Origin: Sphingomonadales bacterium
Lineage (GTDB): Bacteria; Pseudomonadota; Alphaproteobacteria; Sphingomonadales; Sphingomonadaceae
Assembly (NCBI GenBank): GCA_028868335.1
Contig: JAGWUU010000186.1
Coordinates: 1 to 6,339 of the forward strand
Reading direction: 5' to 3'
Length of the DNA stretch: 6,339 bases
The notes below the pieces were generated by a model. It saw only the letters and a program-made list of their open reading frames with translations. It ran no database searches and was not told where the DNA came from. The first letter of the stretch is position 1; each line of letters starts with the position of its first letter. Made by a program: the position numbers and the translations under genes. Of the stretch, positions 1 through 5,651 are shown in pieces.

Positions 1-108
1 CACAACGCCATGCTGGTCGGCATGCCGCTGCCAAGCGCGGAGGTGGTGCGGGATCATGCCCGGCGCTGCGTGACGATCTTCCTGGGCGGCAGCCGGATCG
101 GCGACTAG
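1..108 (+). CDS. C-terminal end of a probable TetR-family transcriptional regulator (partial)
   Basis: An open frame runs from the first base to a TAG stop at 106-108 and encodes 35 residues, from HNAMLVGMPL to FLGGSRIGD. The gene begins outside the window, so its DNA-binding part cannot be seen. The tail has a helical stretch rich in Ala and Arg (EVVRDHARRCVTIFLGG) that resembles the last helix of TetR/AcrR regulators, which often end in an ARRxVxxFLxG-like segment. That is only a resemblance over a short piece, so the family call is tentative. If right, it would bind DNA as a dimer and respond to a small ligand, and the inverted repeat just downstream (136-163) or the other palindromes in the window would be candidate operators. 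The codon use matches the neighbouring genes. Confidence is fair that this is a real gene end and low for the family. Confidence 0.5.
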   Translation, partial: HNAMLVGMPLPSAEVVRDHARRCVTIFLGGSRIGD

Positions 109-135
109 GCCCGGCTTGGCGGATCGTTTTGCACT

Positions 136-163
136 CATTTTGCGACAATCATTCCGCAAAATG
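136..163. promoter_or_regulatory. 9-bp inverted repeat, candidate operator upstream of the SnoaL-like gene
   Basis: CATTTTGCG at 136-144 is matched exactly by CGCAAAATG at 155-163, with a 10-base spacer. It lies in the 145-base gap between the regulator end and the SnoaL-like gene, about 90 bases before the latter's start. The arms are AT-rich and no T-run follows, so it looks more like a dimeric regulator's operator than a terminator. The right arm is part of an 11-base word, ATTCCGCAAAA (151-161), that recurs at 3422-3432. The rest of the gap (109-253) shows only a poor sigma-70 candidate (TTGCGA at 191-196, 17 bases, then TACGGC at 214-219), which I do not annotate separately. Confidence 0.45.
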
Positions 164-253
164 CGCCGTATCGCCGAACATTCCTTTTGTTTGCGAAGAA
201 AATTGCGGCATTGTACGGCGAATCGTGAAAGTGCTTGATCGGGAGACTCTGCA

Positions 254-757
254 ATGACCGCTACGCTCGAAGCCCTTGCGGCCCGTCTGTCCGCGCTTGA
301 GGACAAGGAGGCGATCCGCACGCTCAAGGCGCGCTACCTAAGGGCCTGTGACCTCAAGCAGCCCGACGTGGTGCGCGATTGCTTCCTACCGGGAGAAGTG
401 CGCATCGATTACCAGAATTTCCCGCTGTTCACCGATCGCGACGCCTTCGTCGCCATCTTCCGGGAAATGGGTTGCCAGCCGGGCGTCTATGACATCCACC
501 ACGCCACCAACTGGGAAATCGACCTGACCGGGGCCGATAGCGCCACGGGCAAGTGGTCGCTCAATTTCCGCACCATCCTGACCGGCCCGCGCCAGATCGT
601 GCGTCTCGCGGTCGAATACGATGACGTCTATGTTCGGCGCGACGGCCGCTGGTGGATTGCGGAAAGCGTCAGCCGCATCACCTCGATGCTGACCGAACAG
701 GTGGGCGAGGATGGAAGCATCACCGTCGTGGCCCTGGCCGAGCCGGTTGCAGCCTGA
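254..757 (+). CDS. SnoaL/NTF2-like family protein
   Basis: This 167-residue protein has the usual size and layout of the SnoaL_4-type NTF2-like fold. An N-terminal helix carries LEDKEAIRTLKARYLRACD (residues about 15-33), with the characteristic Tyr28 and Asp33. A second helix has the DRDAFVAIFREM stretch (61-72). An IHHATNWEID strand (81-90) contains the His82-His83 pair, and the last strand reads YDDVYVRRDGRWWIAES. In related families the Tyr, Asp and His at such positions line a cone-shaped pocket and act in dehydratase, isomerase or ring-hydrolysing chemistry; many members are uncharacterised. No signal peptide or membrane segment is seen, so it is probably cytoplasmic. The ATG at 254 has GGGAG at 241-245, 8 bases upstream. 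The gene converges on the amidohydrolase, leaving only 33 bases between the stops. The substrate cannot be read from the sequence. The fold call is firm; enzymatic function is inferred. Confidence 0.88.
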   Translation: MTATLEALAARLSALEDKEAIRTLKARYLRACDLKQPDVVRDCFLPGEVRIDYQNFPLFTDRDAFVAIFREMGCQPGVYDIHHATNWEIDLTGADSATGKWSLNFRTILTGPRQIVRLAVEYDDVYVRRDGRWWIAESVSRITSMLTEQVGEDGSITVVALAEPVAA

Positions 758-772
758 CCGGGACGCACCCGG
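758..772. terminator. Small GC hairpin between convergent genes, possible weak terminator
   Basis: Directly after the SnoaL-like stop codon, CCGGG (758-762) and CCCGG (768-772) can form a 5-bp stem with the loop ACGCA. It sits in the 33-base gap between two convergent genes, where a bidirectional terminator would be expected. There is no T-run on either side, only a TTT at 780-782, so this would be a weak or Rho-assisted terminator at best. The position is the main support. Confidence 0.3.
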
Positions 773-790
773 CCAGACCGTTTCGGCGCG

Positions 791-2524
791 TCAGGCCGCC
801 ACCGCCACCGGAGCGCTTTGGGCGCCGCGCACCACCCGACCGGGGTGTTCGCCTGTTTCTGTGTCCATGCGGCGGATGACCCGGCCGTTGACGATGGTTG
901 CGACATAGCCGGTCGCTTCCTGGTACAGCCGCCGCCCGCCGCCGGGCAGGTCATGCCGCAGCTCCGGCCCGTGAAGCGTCAGCCGCTCCATGTCGATCAC
1001 GTTGAGGTCGGCCTTGTAGCCCGGCTTCAGCAGGCCGCGATCTTCCAGCCGCATCACCCGCGCCGGGCGCGACGTCAGCATCTCCACCGCCTCGGCCACC
1101 GACAGGCGCTCGCCCTTGCGGTCGCGCACCCAATAGGACAGCAATGAGGTCGGGTAGCTCGCGTCGCAGATCGCGCCGTAATGCGCGCCGCCGTCGCCCA
1201 GACCGATCGAAACGTCGGGTCGGCGGAGCAACGGCAGCATGGCATCGAAGCTCCCCTCGTTGAAATTGCCGAGCGTGTTGAGGATCATGCCCTGCCCGTC
1301 GTTTTCCATCAGCAGGTCGTAGGTCACTTCTTGCGGGGTGCGGCCCTGCGCCCGCGCAAGCGCGCCGATGCTGGTATCGGCCGAAGGTTCGTAGATCGGA
1401 GGATCGCCGAACGGAAACATCCAGTCCCAGTTGCGCGTCAGCGCGGCAAGCGGGTGGCCTTCGGTTGGCAATTCGGCGAGCAACCGCGCGCGCATGGCCG
1501 GATCGCGCAGCGCGGGCAGCTGCTGCTCCAGTGGCAGGTTGGCCAAAGGCTGATAGCTTGGACACAGGCAAAACGCGTGGGTGGACAGCGCCCAGCCCGA
1601 AATCATCCCGATCGGCCGGGGCAGAAGCTGTGGCCAGATTTCCACGCCCTTGGCACGGGCTGCGTCGACCGCGTCGAGTGCGGGCTCCCAGACGCGCGGC
1701 CCGGTGTTGGACAGGCCCAAGGTAAAGGTGGCCGGGCGACCGGTGCTTTCCGCGACGGCGACGAGCCGCGCCATTTCGTCCGCCCAGGTCGAGAACGGAG
1801 CATCGAGCACCGCCTGGAATACGCCGGTTCCCGCATCGGCCATGGCGGCACCAACCGCGCACAGTTCGTCAACGTCGGCTCCATAGGTCGGGATCAGTTC
1901 TCCCGCCTTGGTTCGGTGCATGTTGAGCCGCGAGGTGGCGAAGCCGATCGCGCCTGCGGCCAGCGCCTCGTCGGCGGTTGCCTTCATCCTGGCGAGGTCG
2001 TCCGCCGTCGCGGCTTCACGCCGGATCGCGCGCTCGCCCATCGCCCAGACGCGTAGCGGGCTGTGTGGCAGCAGACAGGCAACGTCGATGTCGCGCGGGC
2101 GCCGGGCCAGCGCGTCGAGATATTGCGGGAAGGTTTCCCAGTCCCACGGCAGCCCTTCGGCCATGACCGCACCGGGAATGTCTTCCACGCCTTCCATCAA
2201 CAGAATCAGCGCCTGGCGGTCTTCCTTGCGGCATGGGGCGAAGCCGACGCCACAATTGCCGAGTACCGCCGTGGTGACGCCGTGCGCGCTGCTGGGCGAG
2301 AGCGACTGCGACCAAACCGCCTGCCCATCGTAGTGGGTATGGATGTCGACGAAGCCGGGCGTGACGAGCAGTCCAGTGGCGTCGATGGTTTCCGCCGCCT
2401 CGCCGGAAAAGGCGCCGCCAACATGGACGATGCGGTCCCCGGCCAGTGCCACGTCACCGACGAAGGTGGCTTCGCCGGAACCGTCGGCAATCGTGCCGCC
2501 CTTGATTAACAGATCGACTTTCAT
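791..2524 (-). CDS. D-aminoacylase-like (N-acyl-D-amino-acid deacylase family) amidohydrolase
   Basis: This 577-residue protein is a full-length member of the amidohydrolase superfamily, closest in style to the N-acyl-D-amino-acid deacylase group. It opens with the small beta domain typical of the group (MKVDLLIKGGTIADGSG, then VTPGFVD). The metal site begins at DIHTHYDG with His62 and His64, followed by GNCGVGFAPC (89-98), where Cys91 matches the zinc-binding cysteine of D-aminoacylases. GLGDGGAHYG supplies Asp444, the expected catalytic aspartate, and His448. A TSRLNMHR segment (197-204) is also family-like. The C-terminal part returns to the beta domain (GYKADLNVIDMERL). Members hydrolyse N-acyl-D-amino acids, dihydropyrimidine-like rings or other cyclic amides, and many are named only by similarity, so the true substrate is unknown. 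No signal peptide is seen. The start ATG overlaps the stop of the Coq4-family gene by four bases, indicating coupled translation; GGAG lies about 9 bases upstream. Confidence 0.92.
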   Translation of the reverse strand: MKVDLLIKGGTIADGSGEATFVGDVALAGDRIVHVGGAFSGEAAETIDATGLLVTPGFVDIHTHYDGQAVWSQSLSPSSAHGVTTAVLGNCGVGFAPCRKEDRQALILLMEGVEDIPGAVMAEGLPWDWETFPQYLDALARRPRDIDVACLLPHSPLRVWAMGERAIRREAATADDLARMKATADEALAAGAIGFATSRLNMHRTKAGELIPTYGADVDELCAVGAAMADAGTGVFQAVLDAPFSTWADEMARLVAVAESTGRPATFTLGLSNTGPRVWEPALDAVDAARAKGVEIWPQLLPRPIGMISGWALSTHAFCLCPSYQPLANLPLEQQLPALRDPAMRARLLAELPTEGHPLAALTRNWDWMFPFGDPPIYEPSADTSIGALARAQGRTPQEVTYDLLMENDGQGMILNTLGNFNEGSFDAMLPLLRRPDVSIGLGDGGAHYGAICDASYPTSLLSYWVRDRKGERLSVAEAVEMLTSRPARVMRLEDRGLLKPGYKADLNVIDMERLTLHGPELRHDLPGGGRRLYQEATGYVATIVNGRVIRRMDTETGEHPGRVVRGAQSAPVAVAA

Positions 2525-3378
2525 TGCAGCGGCTCCATCGTGGGCAGAGAGTCAGGCATGGCACCGCGTTCTGCCCAGAATGCGCCTTGCGCATCGGTGT
2601 CCACGTCGATTGCACCGCGCACGCCCATGGCGCGGCGCGCCTCGGCAAGCGGCAGGTGCAGGAAATCCTCGATCCGGGCCAGGAACAGCGCGTCGCTTTC
2701 CTGCCCGACTTTCATGCCGCGCTGGATCGCGTTGACGCATGTTGGCCAGACCTGCGGATAGTGCAGAAGCGTGCGAACCGTGTAGCGCAACGATCCGAAG
2801 ATCGACAGTACGCTGAGTTCGGCGGCGAGTTCCGGGTTGCGGATGAATTTGAATACGTTGGTGAGGCGATACCAGAATGGCACCAGTTCCCCCATGAAGT
2901 TGAATCCGCCGCCGCACAGGATGTGTTCGAAATCGTGGGTCTGCCCGGAACGCAGGTTGAAGAATTCCAGTTGGGTCCGCGGTTCGGTCCACGGAACGAT
3001 CTGGATCTCGTAATTGCCCTGGGTCATCTGGCGATGGAAGATTCCGCCCAGCGTGCCGGGGGCATGGTCCGCAAAGTCCCCGATCGTGTAGCGCGAGACA
3101 AAACCGTCGGCGAACCATGCATCGAGTTGCGGGTTGGTCCGGCGTTCCTCGGTGAACAACGCCTCGATCCGGGCATGATCGCGCAGCGAATCGAGAATCG
3201 GCAGTAACTGGTACATTTCCGCCTGCGGCGGCATGTCCGCCCCGTTGCGCCGCAGCAGGATCATGGCCAGCCAGTCGCGCAAGGCGGCGTTGTTGAGGTA
3301 TTTCGAGGAGGAGACGAGAACGCTCGACGGCGTTTCCACGGGCACCCAGCCGCGCGCCAGATAGGGTATGTCGTTCAT
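2521..3378 (-). CDS. Coq4-family protein with complete HDxxHx11E metal-binding motif
   Basis: This 285-residue protein belongs to the Coq4 family. The diagnostic motif is exact: His148-Asp149-x-x-His152, eleven residues, then Glu164 (HDFEHILCGGG, ending in GE). A PGTLG turn at 107-111 precedes it, as in eukaryotic Coq4, and the length is close to that family's 220-280 residues. After the motif come amphipathic helices (VPFWYRLTNVFKF and LFGSLRY-like segments) suited to binding a lipid or quinone at the membrane face; no signal peptide is seen. Coq4 proteins take part in ubiquinone biosynthesis, where the metal site has been linked to removal of the ring C1 carboxyl group. Here the gene is first in an operon with an amidohydrolase, not with other ubi/coq genes, so a catabolic paralogue is plausible; that role is inference. 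The ATG at 3378 has GGAGAGG 5 bases upstream on the reverse strand (3384-3390). The family call is strong and the role uncertain. Confidence 0.87.
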   Translation of the reverse strand: MNDIPYLARGWVPVETPSSVLVSSSKYLNNAALRDWLAMILLRRNGADMPPQAEMYQLLPILDSLRDHARIEALFTEERRTNPQLDAWFADGFVSRYTIGDFADHAPGTLGGIFHRQMTQGNYEIQIVPWTEPRTQLEFFNLRSGQTHDFEHILCGGGFNFMGELVPFWYRLTNVFKFIRNPELAAELSVLSIFGSLRYTVRTLLHYPQVWPTCVNAIQRGMKVGQESDALFLARIEDFLHLPLAEARRAMGVRGAIDVDTDAQGAFWAERGAMPDSLPTMEPLQ

Positions 3379-3421
3379 GCCGGCCTCTCCACTTCGTGAT
3401 GCGGTCTATCACGCCTTGCCG

Positions 3422-3432
3422 ATTCCGCAAAA
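3422..3432. promoter_or_regulatory. Second copy of the ATTCCGCAAAA word, in the Coq4 leader
   Basis: ATTCCGCAAAA here is identical over 11 bases to 151-161, where it forms the right part of a 9-bp inverted repeat. In this copy only a shorter arm pairs with it (TTGC 3416-3419 with GCAA 3427-3430). It lies between the proposed reverse-strand promoter and the Coq4 ATG, a position where a bound repressor could block that operon. It is supported only by the repetition and placement. Confidence 0.35.
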
Positions 3433-3442
3433 CGCTGCCATC

Positions 3443-3470
3443 ACCATTTTCATAGCTATTATGCGTAATG
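3443..3470. promoter_or_regulatory. Conserved regulatory segment upstream of the OYE gene, shared with the SDR gene
   Basis: In order, this segment contains ACCA (3443-3446), TTTT (3447-3450), GCTAT (3455-3459) and CGTAATG (3464-3470). The same four words occur in the same order at 4804-4829, upstream of the SDR, with spacing differing by 1-2 bases. It includes TATTAT (3457-3462), a good -10 match for forward transcription, but no convincing -35 lies 16-18 bases before it, which would fit an activator-dependent promoter. It also contains ATTATGCGTAAT (3458-3469), a palindrome with one mismatched pair. It lies in the divergent gap, so a bound protein could control both directions. Confidence 0.5.
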
Positions 3471-3478
3471 AAATTCAA
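3449..3478 (-). promoter_or_regulatory. Candidate sigma-70 promoter for the coq4-like/amidohydrolase operon
   Basis: Read on the reverse strand, TTGAAT (3473-3478, four of six -35 consensus bases) is followed by 18 bases and TATGAA (3449-3454, four of six -10 consensus bases). This would give a leader of roughly 60 bases before the Coq4 ATG at 3378. The spacer contains the ATTATGCGTAAT palindrome, so the forward and reverse promoters would overlap one another and one protein-binding site. Matches are moderate and sphingomonad promoters are often divergent from consensus. Confidence 0.35.
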
Positions 3479-3535
3479 GTCCAGCTTCGGCAAGTGGTTG
3501 CGCTCGGAAGGCGGATGCGGCAGGTTCGAGGCACG

Positions 3536-3544
3536 AAGGGGAGA
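3536..3544 (+). promoter_or_regulatory. Ribosome binding site that fixes a TTG start for the OYE gene
   Basis: AAGGGGAGA ends five bases before TTG at 3549. The earlier in-frame ATG at 3468 has no Shine-Dalgarno-like sequence and would add 27 residues with no counterpart in the family. That ATG also lies inside the conserved regulatory segment. These three points together favour the TTG. Confidence 0.7.
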
Positions 3545-3548
3545 CGCC

Positions 3549-4700
3549 TTGGAACCAGAACGCAGCCAGACGGACCAAAGCCTTGCCGCGCTGTTCATCC
3601 CCTTCGCTATCGGGTCGATCCGCCTGGAGAATCGCGTGGTCATGTCGCCGATGGGGCGGGCGCACGCGCGCGATGGCGTACCCGATCCGGCCTACCGCAC
3701 CTATTTCGCGCGGCGTGTGCGCGGCGGCACCCGGCTGGTGCTGAGCGGCGCCGCCGCGATCGGGCACCCGCTGGCCGACTATGACGGGACCGGGCCGGTC
3801 TTTCACGGCCGCGCGGCGCTTGGCGGGTGGCGCGATATTGCCGAAGCCGTGCACGAAGCAGGCGGCTGGTTCTGCCCGCAGTTGTGGCACACCGGCATGG
3901 CGCGTCGCGCCGAGGCTTTCGCCGATCCGGCGGCGCTGGGGCCGAGCGGGCTGTCGGTGGCGGACATTGCCGCCGGGCGCGATCCGGGCGGGAGCGCGAT
4001 GACCCGGCGCGATATGGACGCCGTGCGCGACGCTTTTGCGCGCGCCGCGGACGATGCCCGGACCATCGGCTGCGATGCCATCGAGATCCACGCCGGGCAT
4101 GGCTTTCTGCTCGATCAGTTCCTGTGGGCGGCAACCAACCGCCGACAGGACGAATACGGCGGTTCCCCAGCCAATCGCGCCCGCTTTCCGGCAGAAGTCG
4201 TCGCGGCCTGCCGCGCGGCTGTGGGGCCGGATTTTCCGATCCTGATGCGTATCTCGCAGTTCAAGATCGATGCCTATGATGCCCGGATCGCCAATGACGC
4301 GGACGAACTGGGGGCACTGTTGCGGCCGCTGACGGAGGCCGGGGTGTCGCTGTTCGATTGTTCGCAGCGGATGATCGACCGCCCGGCGTTCGGCGACGAT
4401 GGACCAAGTCTGGCCGGTTGGGTGCGTCGGCTGACCGGCTGTCCGGTCATGGCGCTAGGCTCTCTCGGCGTCGCCCGGCCGTTTCGCGAAGACGAAGCCG
4501 CCGATCCGCGCCTGGCCGTGCCTACGGTGTCCCTTGCCCCCGTCGAGGCGGCGGCGCGGATGATCGCTGCGGGCGAATGCGACCTGGTCGCGGCTGGCCG
4601 GGCCTTGCTGGCCGATCCCGACTGGACCGCGAAGCTTCGCGATGGCGCCACTGCGGCGATCCTGCCGCCGACGATCGATTCGATGATCGCGCTGTGCTGA
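3549..4700 (+). CDS. Old Yellow Enzyme family NAD(P)H:flavin oxidoreductase
   Basis: From the TTG at 3549 this is a 383-residue FMN-dependent TIM-barrel enzyme of the OYE / 2,4-dienoyl-CoA reductase group. It opens with the canonical LFIPFAIGSIRLENRVVMSPM, the first FMN-contacting strand. IHAGHGFLLDQFLW carries His181 and His184, the pair that binds the substrate carbonyl, followed by TNRRQDEYGGSPANRARF (Tyr203 in DEYGG). FMN-phosphate binding is seen in GSLGV and AAGRALLADPDW near the end. The length near 380 indicates a single-domain OYE without the C-terminal Fe-S and dinucleotide domains of true dienoyl-CoA reductases. Such enzymes use NAD(P)H to reduce activated C=C bonds next to carbonyl, nitro or similar groups, in the cytoplasm. 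One oddity: the residue two after His184 is Phe186, where classical OYEs have the proton-donating Tyr (HxxHGY). The gene is divergent from the Coq4 operon and upstream of the SDR; its promoter region shares words with that of the SDR. Confidence 0.92.
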   Translation: MEPERSQTDQSLAALFIPFAIGSIRLENRVVMSPMGRAHARDGVPDPAYRTYFARRVRGGTRLVLSGAAAIGHPLADYDGTGPVFHGRAALGGWRDIAEAVHEAGGWFCPQLWHTGMARRAEAFADPAALGPSGLSVADIAAGRDPGGSAMTRRDMDAVRDAFARAADDARTIGCDAIEIHAGHGFLLDQFLWAATNRRQDEYGGSPANRARFPAEVVAACRAAVGPDFPILMRISQFKIDAYDARIANDADELGALLRPLTEAGVSLFDCSQRMIDRPAFGDDGPSLAGWVRRLTGCPVMALGSLGVARPFREDEAADPRLAVPTVSLAPVEAAARMIAAGECDLVAAGRALLADPDWTAKLRDGATAAILPPTIDSMIALC

Positions 4701-4759
4701 CGGTCATGCCGTGCCGCCCGCACCCGGCGATCGCGCAGGCATGCCGCCAGGGGCAAGCG

Positions 4760-4780
4760 TTGCGGACTAAAATTTCGCAA
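4760..4780. promoter_or_regulatory. Short inverted repeat TTGCG-N11-CGCAA upstream of the SDR gene
   Basis: TTGCG (4760-4764) and CGCAA (4776-4780) are separated by 11 bases. The core resembles that of the 9-bp repeat at 136-163 (TTGCG-N10-CGCAA), differing by one base in spacing. It lies about 85-105 bases before the SDR start. Five-base arms are weak evidence alone; the likeness to the first site is what makes it worth listing. No clear terminator for the OYE gene is visible between 4701 and this site. Confidence 0.25.
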
Positions 4781-4803
4781 TGACGTGTTAAAATCTCTGA
4801 TTG

Positions 4804-4829
4804 ACCAATTTTTGCGCTATATCGTAATG
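4804..4829 (+). promoter_or_regulatory. Conserved regulatory segment upstream of the SDR gene, shared with the OYE gene
   Basis: The words ACCA (4804-4807), TTTTT (4809-4813), GCTAT (4816-4820) and CGTAATG (4823-4829) repeat the order found at 3443-3470. TATATC at 4818-4823 is at the same place as TATTAT in the other copy and could be a -10. An alternative reading is TTGCGC (4812-4817), 16 bases, TATTAC (4834-4839), which puts transcription just before the Shine-Dalgarno. Either way the segment sits where promoter elements should be. Confidence 0.5.
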
Positions 4830-4841
4830 GCCGTATTACGA
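4822..4841. promoter_or_regulatory. 7-bp perfect inverted repeat, candidate operator of the SDR/receptor unit
   Basis: TCGTAAT (4822-4828) and ATTACGA (4835-4841) form exact 7-base arms with a 6-base spacer, ending 23 bases before the SDR ATG and just before its Shine-Dalgarno (GGAGAGG, 4849-4855). This is typical geometry for a dimeric repressor of the TetR or GntR kind. The left arm overlaps the CGTAATG word shared with the OYE promoter region, so one protein may recognise both. Confidence 0.5.
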
Positions 4842-4864
4842 ATTAATCGGAGAGGATTCGCCAG

Positions 4865-5620
4865 ATGATCAACTATGGCCTTGATGGCAAAGTCGCACTC
4901 GTGACGGGGGCAGCCGGGGGCATCGGCCGGGCTGCGGCGCTGGTGTTCGCACGCTCCGGCGCCAGCGTGATGGTCAGCGACGTCGATGAGGCCGGTGGCG
5001 CCGAAACCGTTGCCGCGGTTGAGGGGCAGGGCGGAAAGGCCGCTTTCGTTCGCTGCAACGTCGCCGATGCAGCCGAAGTGAAGGCCATGGTCGCCGCCAC
5101 GGTTGACAGGTTCGGCGGCCTCGATTGCGCGTTCAACAACGCCGGGATCAACCGGATCGGCGACGACGAGTACGACGATGCGATCTGGGAGCGCAACATC
5201 GGCATCAACCTGTCGGGCGTGATGCGCTGCATGCGTGAAGAGGCAGAGGTGATGCTGTCGCGCGGCGGTGGCGCGATCGTCAACACCGCCTCGATCAACG
5301 GGATTGTCGGCAACCCCAGCCAGCCGGCCTATGTCGCGGCCAAGCATGGCGTCGTCGGCCTCGCCCGCCATGGCGCGCTGCGCTGGGCCAAGACCGGCAT
5401 TCGCGTCAACGCGGTCTGCCCCGGCGTGATCGAAACGGGCATGACCATGCCGCTTCTCGCCAACCCGGAAATCAAGGCCCTTGTCGAAGGAATGACGCCA
5501 ATGGGCCGGATGGGCAGCGCCAAGGAAGTCGCGGAGGCGGTGGTCTGGCTCTGCTCGTCGGCCGCCAGCTTCGTCACCGGCCATGCCATGATCGTCGACG
5601 GCGGCAACACCGCATTCTGA
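4865..5620 (+). CDS. Short-chain dehydrogenase/reductase (classical SDR, probably NAD-dependent)
   Basis: This 251-residue protein is a complete classical SDR with a Rossmann fold. The cofactor loop TGAAGGIG is at residues 14-21 and NNAG is at 91-94. The catalytic tetrad is Asn115, Ser143, Tyr156 and Lys160 (YVAAK). Asp39, at the end of the second strand (VSDVDE), favours NAD(H) over NADP(H). The PGVIETGM segment and the VTGHAMIVDGGNTAF tail are standard. Such enzymes interconvert secondary alcohols and ketones on small rings, steroids and other alicyclic compounds; the sequence does not fix the substrate. It is cytoplasmic, with no signal peptide. The ATG at 4865 has GGAGAGG at 4849-4855, nine bases away. 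It is 164 bases after the OYE gene with its own palindromic control site, and 75 bases before the TonB-dependent receptor, with which it is probably co-transcribed. Confidence 0.93.
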   Translation: MINYGLDGKVALVTGAAGGIGRAAALVFARSGASVMVSDVDEAGGAETVAAVEGQGGKAAFVRCNVADAAEVKAMVAATVDRFGGLDCAFNNAGINRIGDDEYDDAIWERNIGINLSGVMRCMREEAEVMLSRGGGAIVNTASINGIVGNPSQPAYVAAKHGVVGLARHGALRWAKTGIRVNAVCPGVIETGMTMPLLANPEIKALVEGMTPMGRMGSAKEVAEAVVWLCSSAASFVTGHAMIVDGGNTAF

Positions 5621-5627
5621 AGCGGCG

Positions 5628-5644
5628 GCCGCGCAGGGCGCGGC
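5628..5644 (+). other. GC-rich hairpin 8 bases after the SDR stop
   Basis: GCCGCGC (5628-5634) and GCGCGGC (5638-5644) pair perfectly with a 3-base loop. A short TTT follows at 5648-5650. The stem is strong but the T-run is too short for a confident intrinsic terminator. It may partly reduce read-through into the receptor gene or protect the SDR message end. Confidence 0.4.
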
Positions 5645-5651
5645 GGCTTTC

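Noticed and set aside
164..220. Inverted repeat CGCCGTA (164-170) and TACGGCG (214-220)
   Set aside because: The arms are 43 bases apart and only 7 bases long; a match of this kind is likely by chance in a gap this size.
1181..2056. Long forward open frame (291 codons) opposite the amidohydrolase
   Set aside because: It has no recognisable domain, is rich in Arg, Gly and Ala, and lies antisense to a gene with clear catalytic motifs; this is common in GC-rich DNA.
2552..3643. Reverse open frame of 363 codons overlapping the Coq4 gene in another frame
   Set aside because: Arg-rich shadow without motifs; it would also run through the divergent promoter region and the OYE start.
4738..4755. GGCATGCC palindrome and TGCC/GGCA pairing after the OYE gene as a terminator
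   Set aside because: The stems are only 4 bp with no T-run; no convincing terminator could be supported here.
4817..5584. Reverse open frame of 255 codons opposite the SDR
   Set aside because: It mirrors the SDR coding frame and shows no family motif; the SDR has all its catalytic residues.
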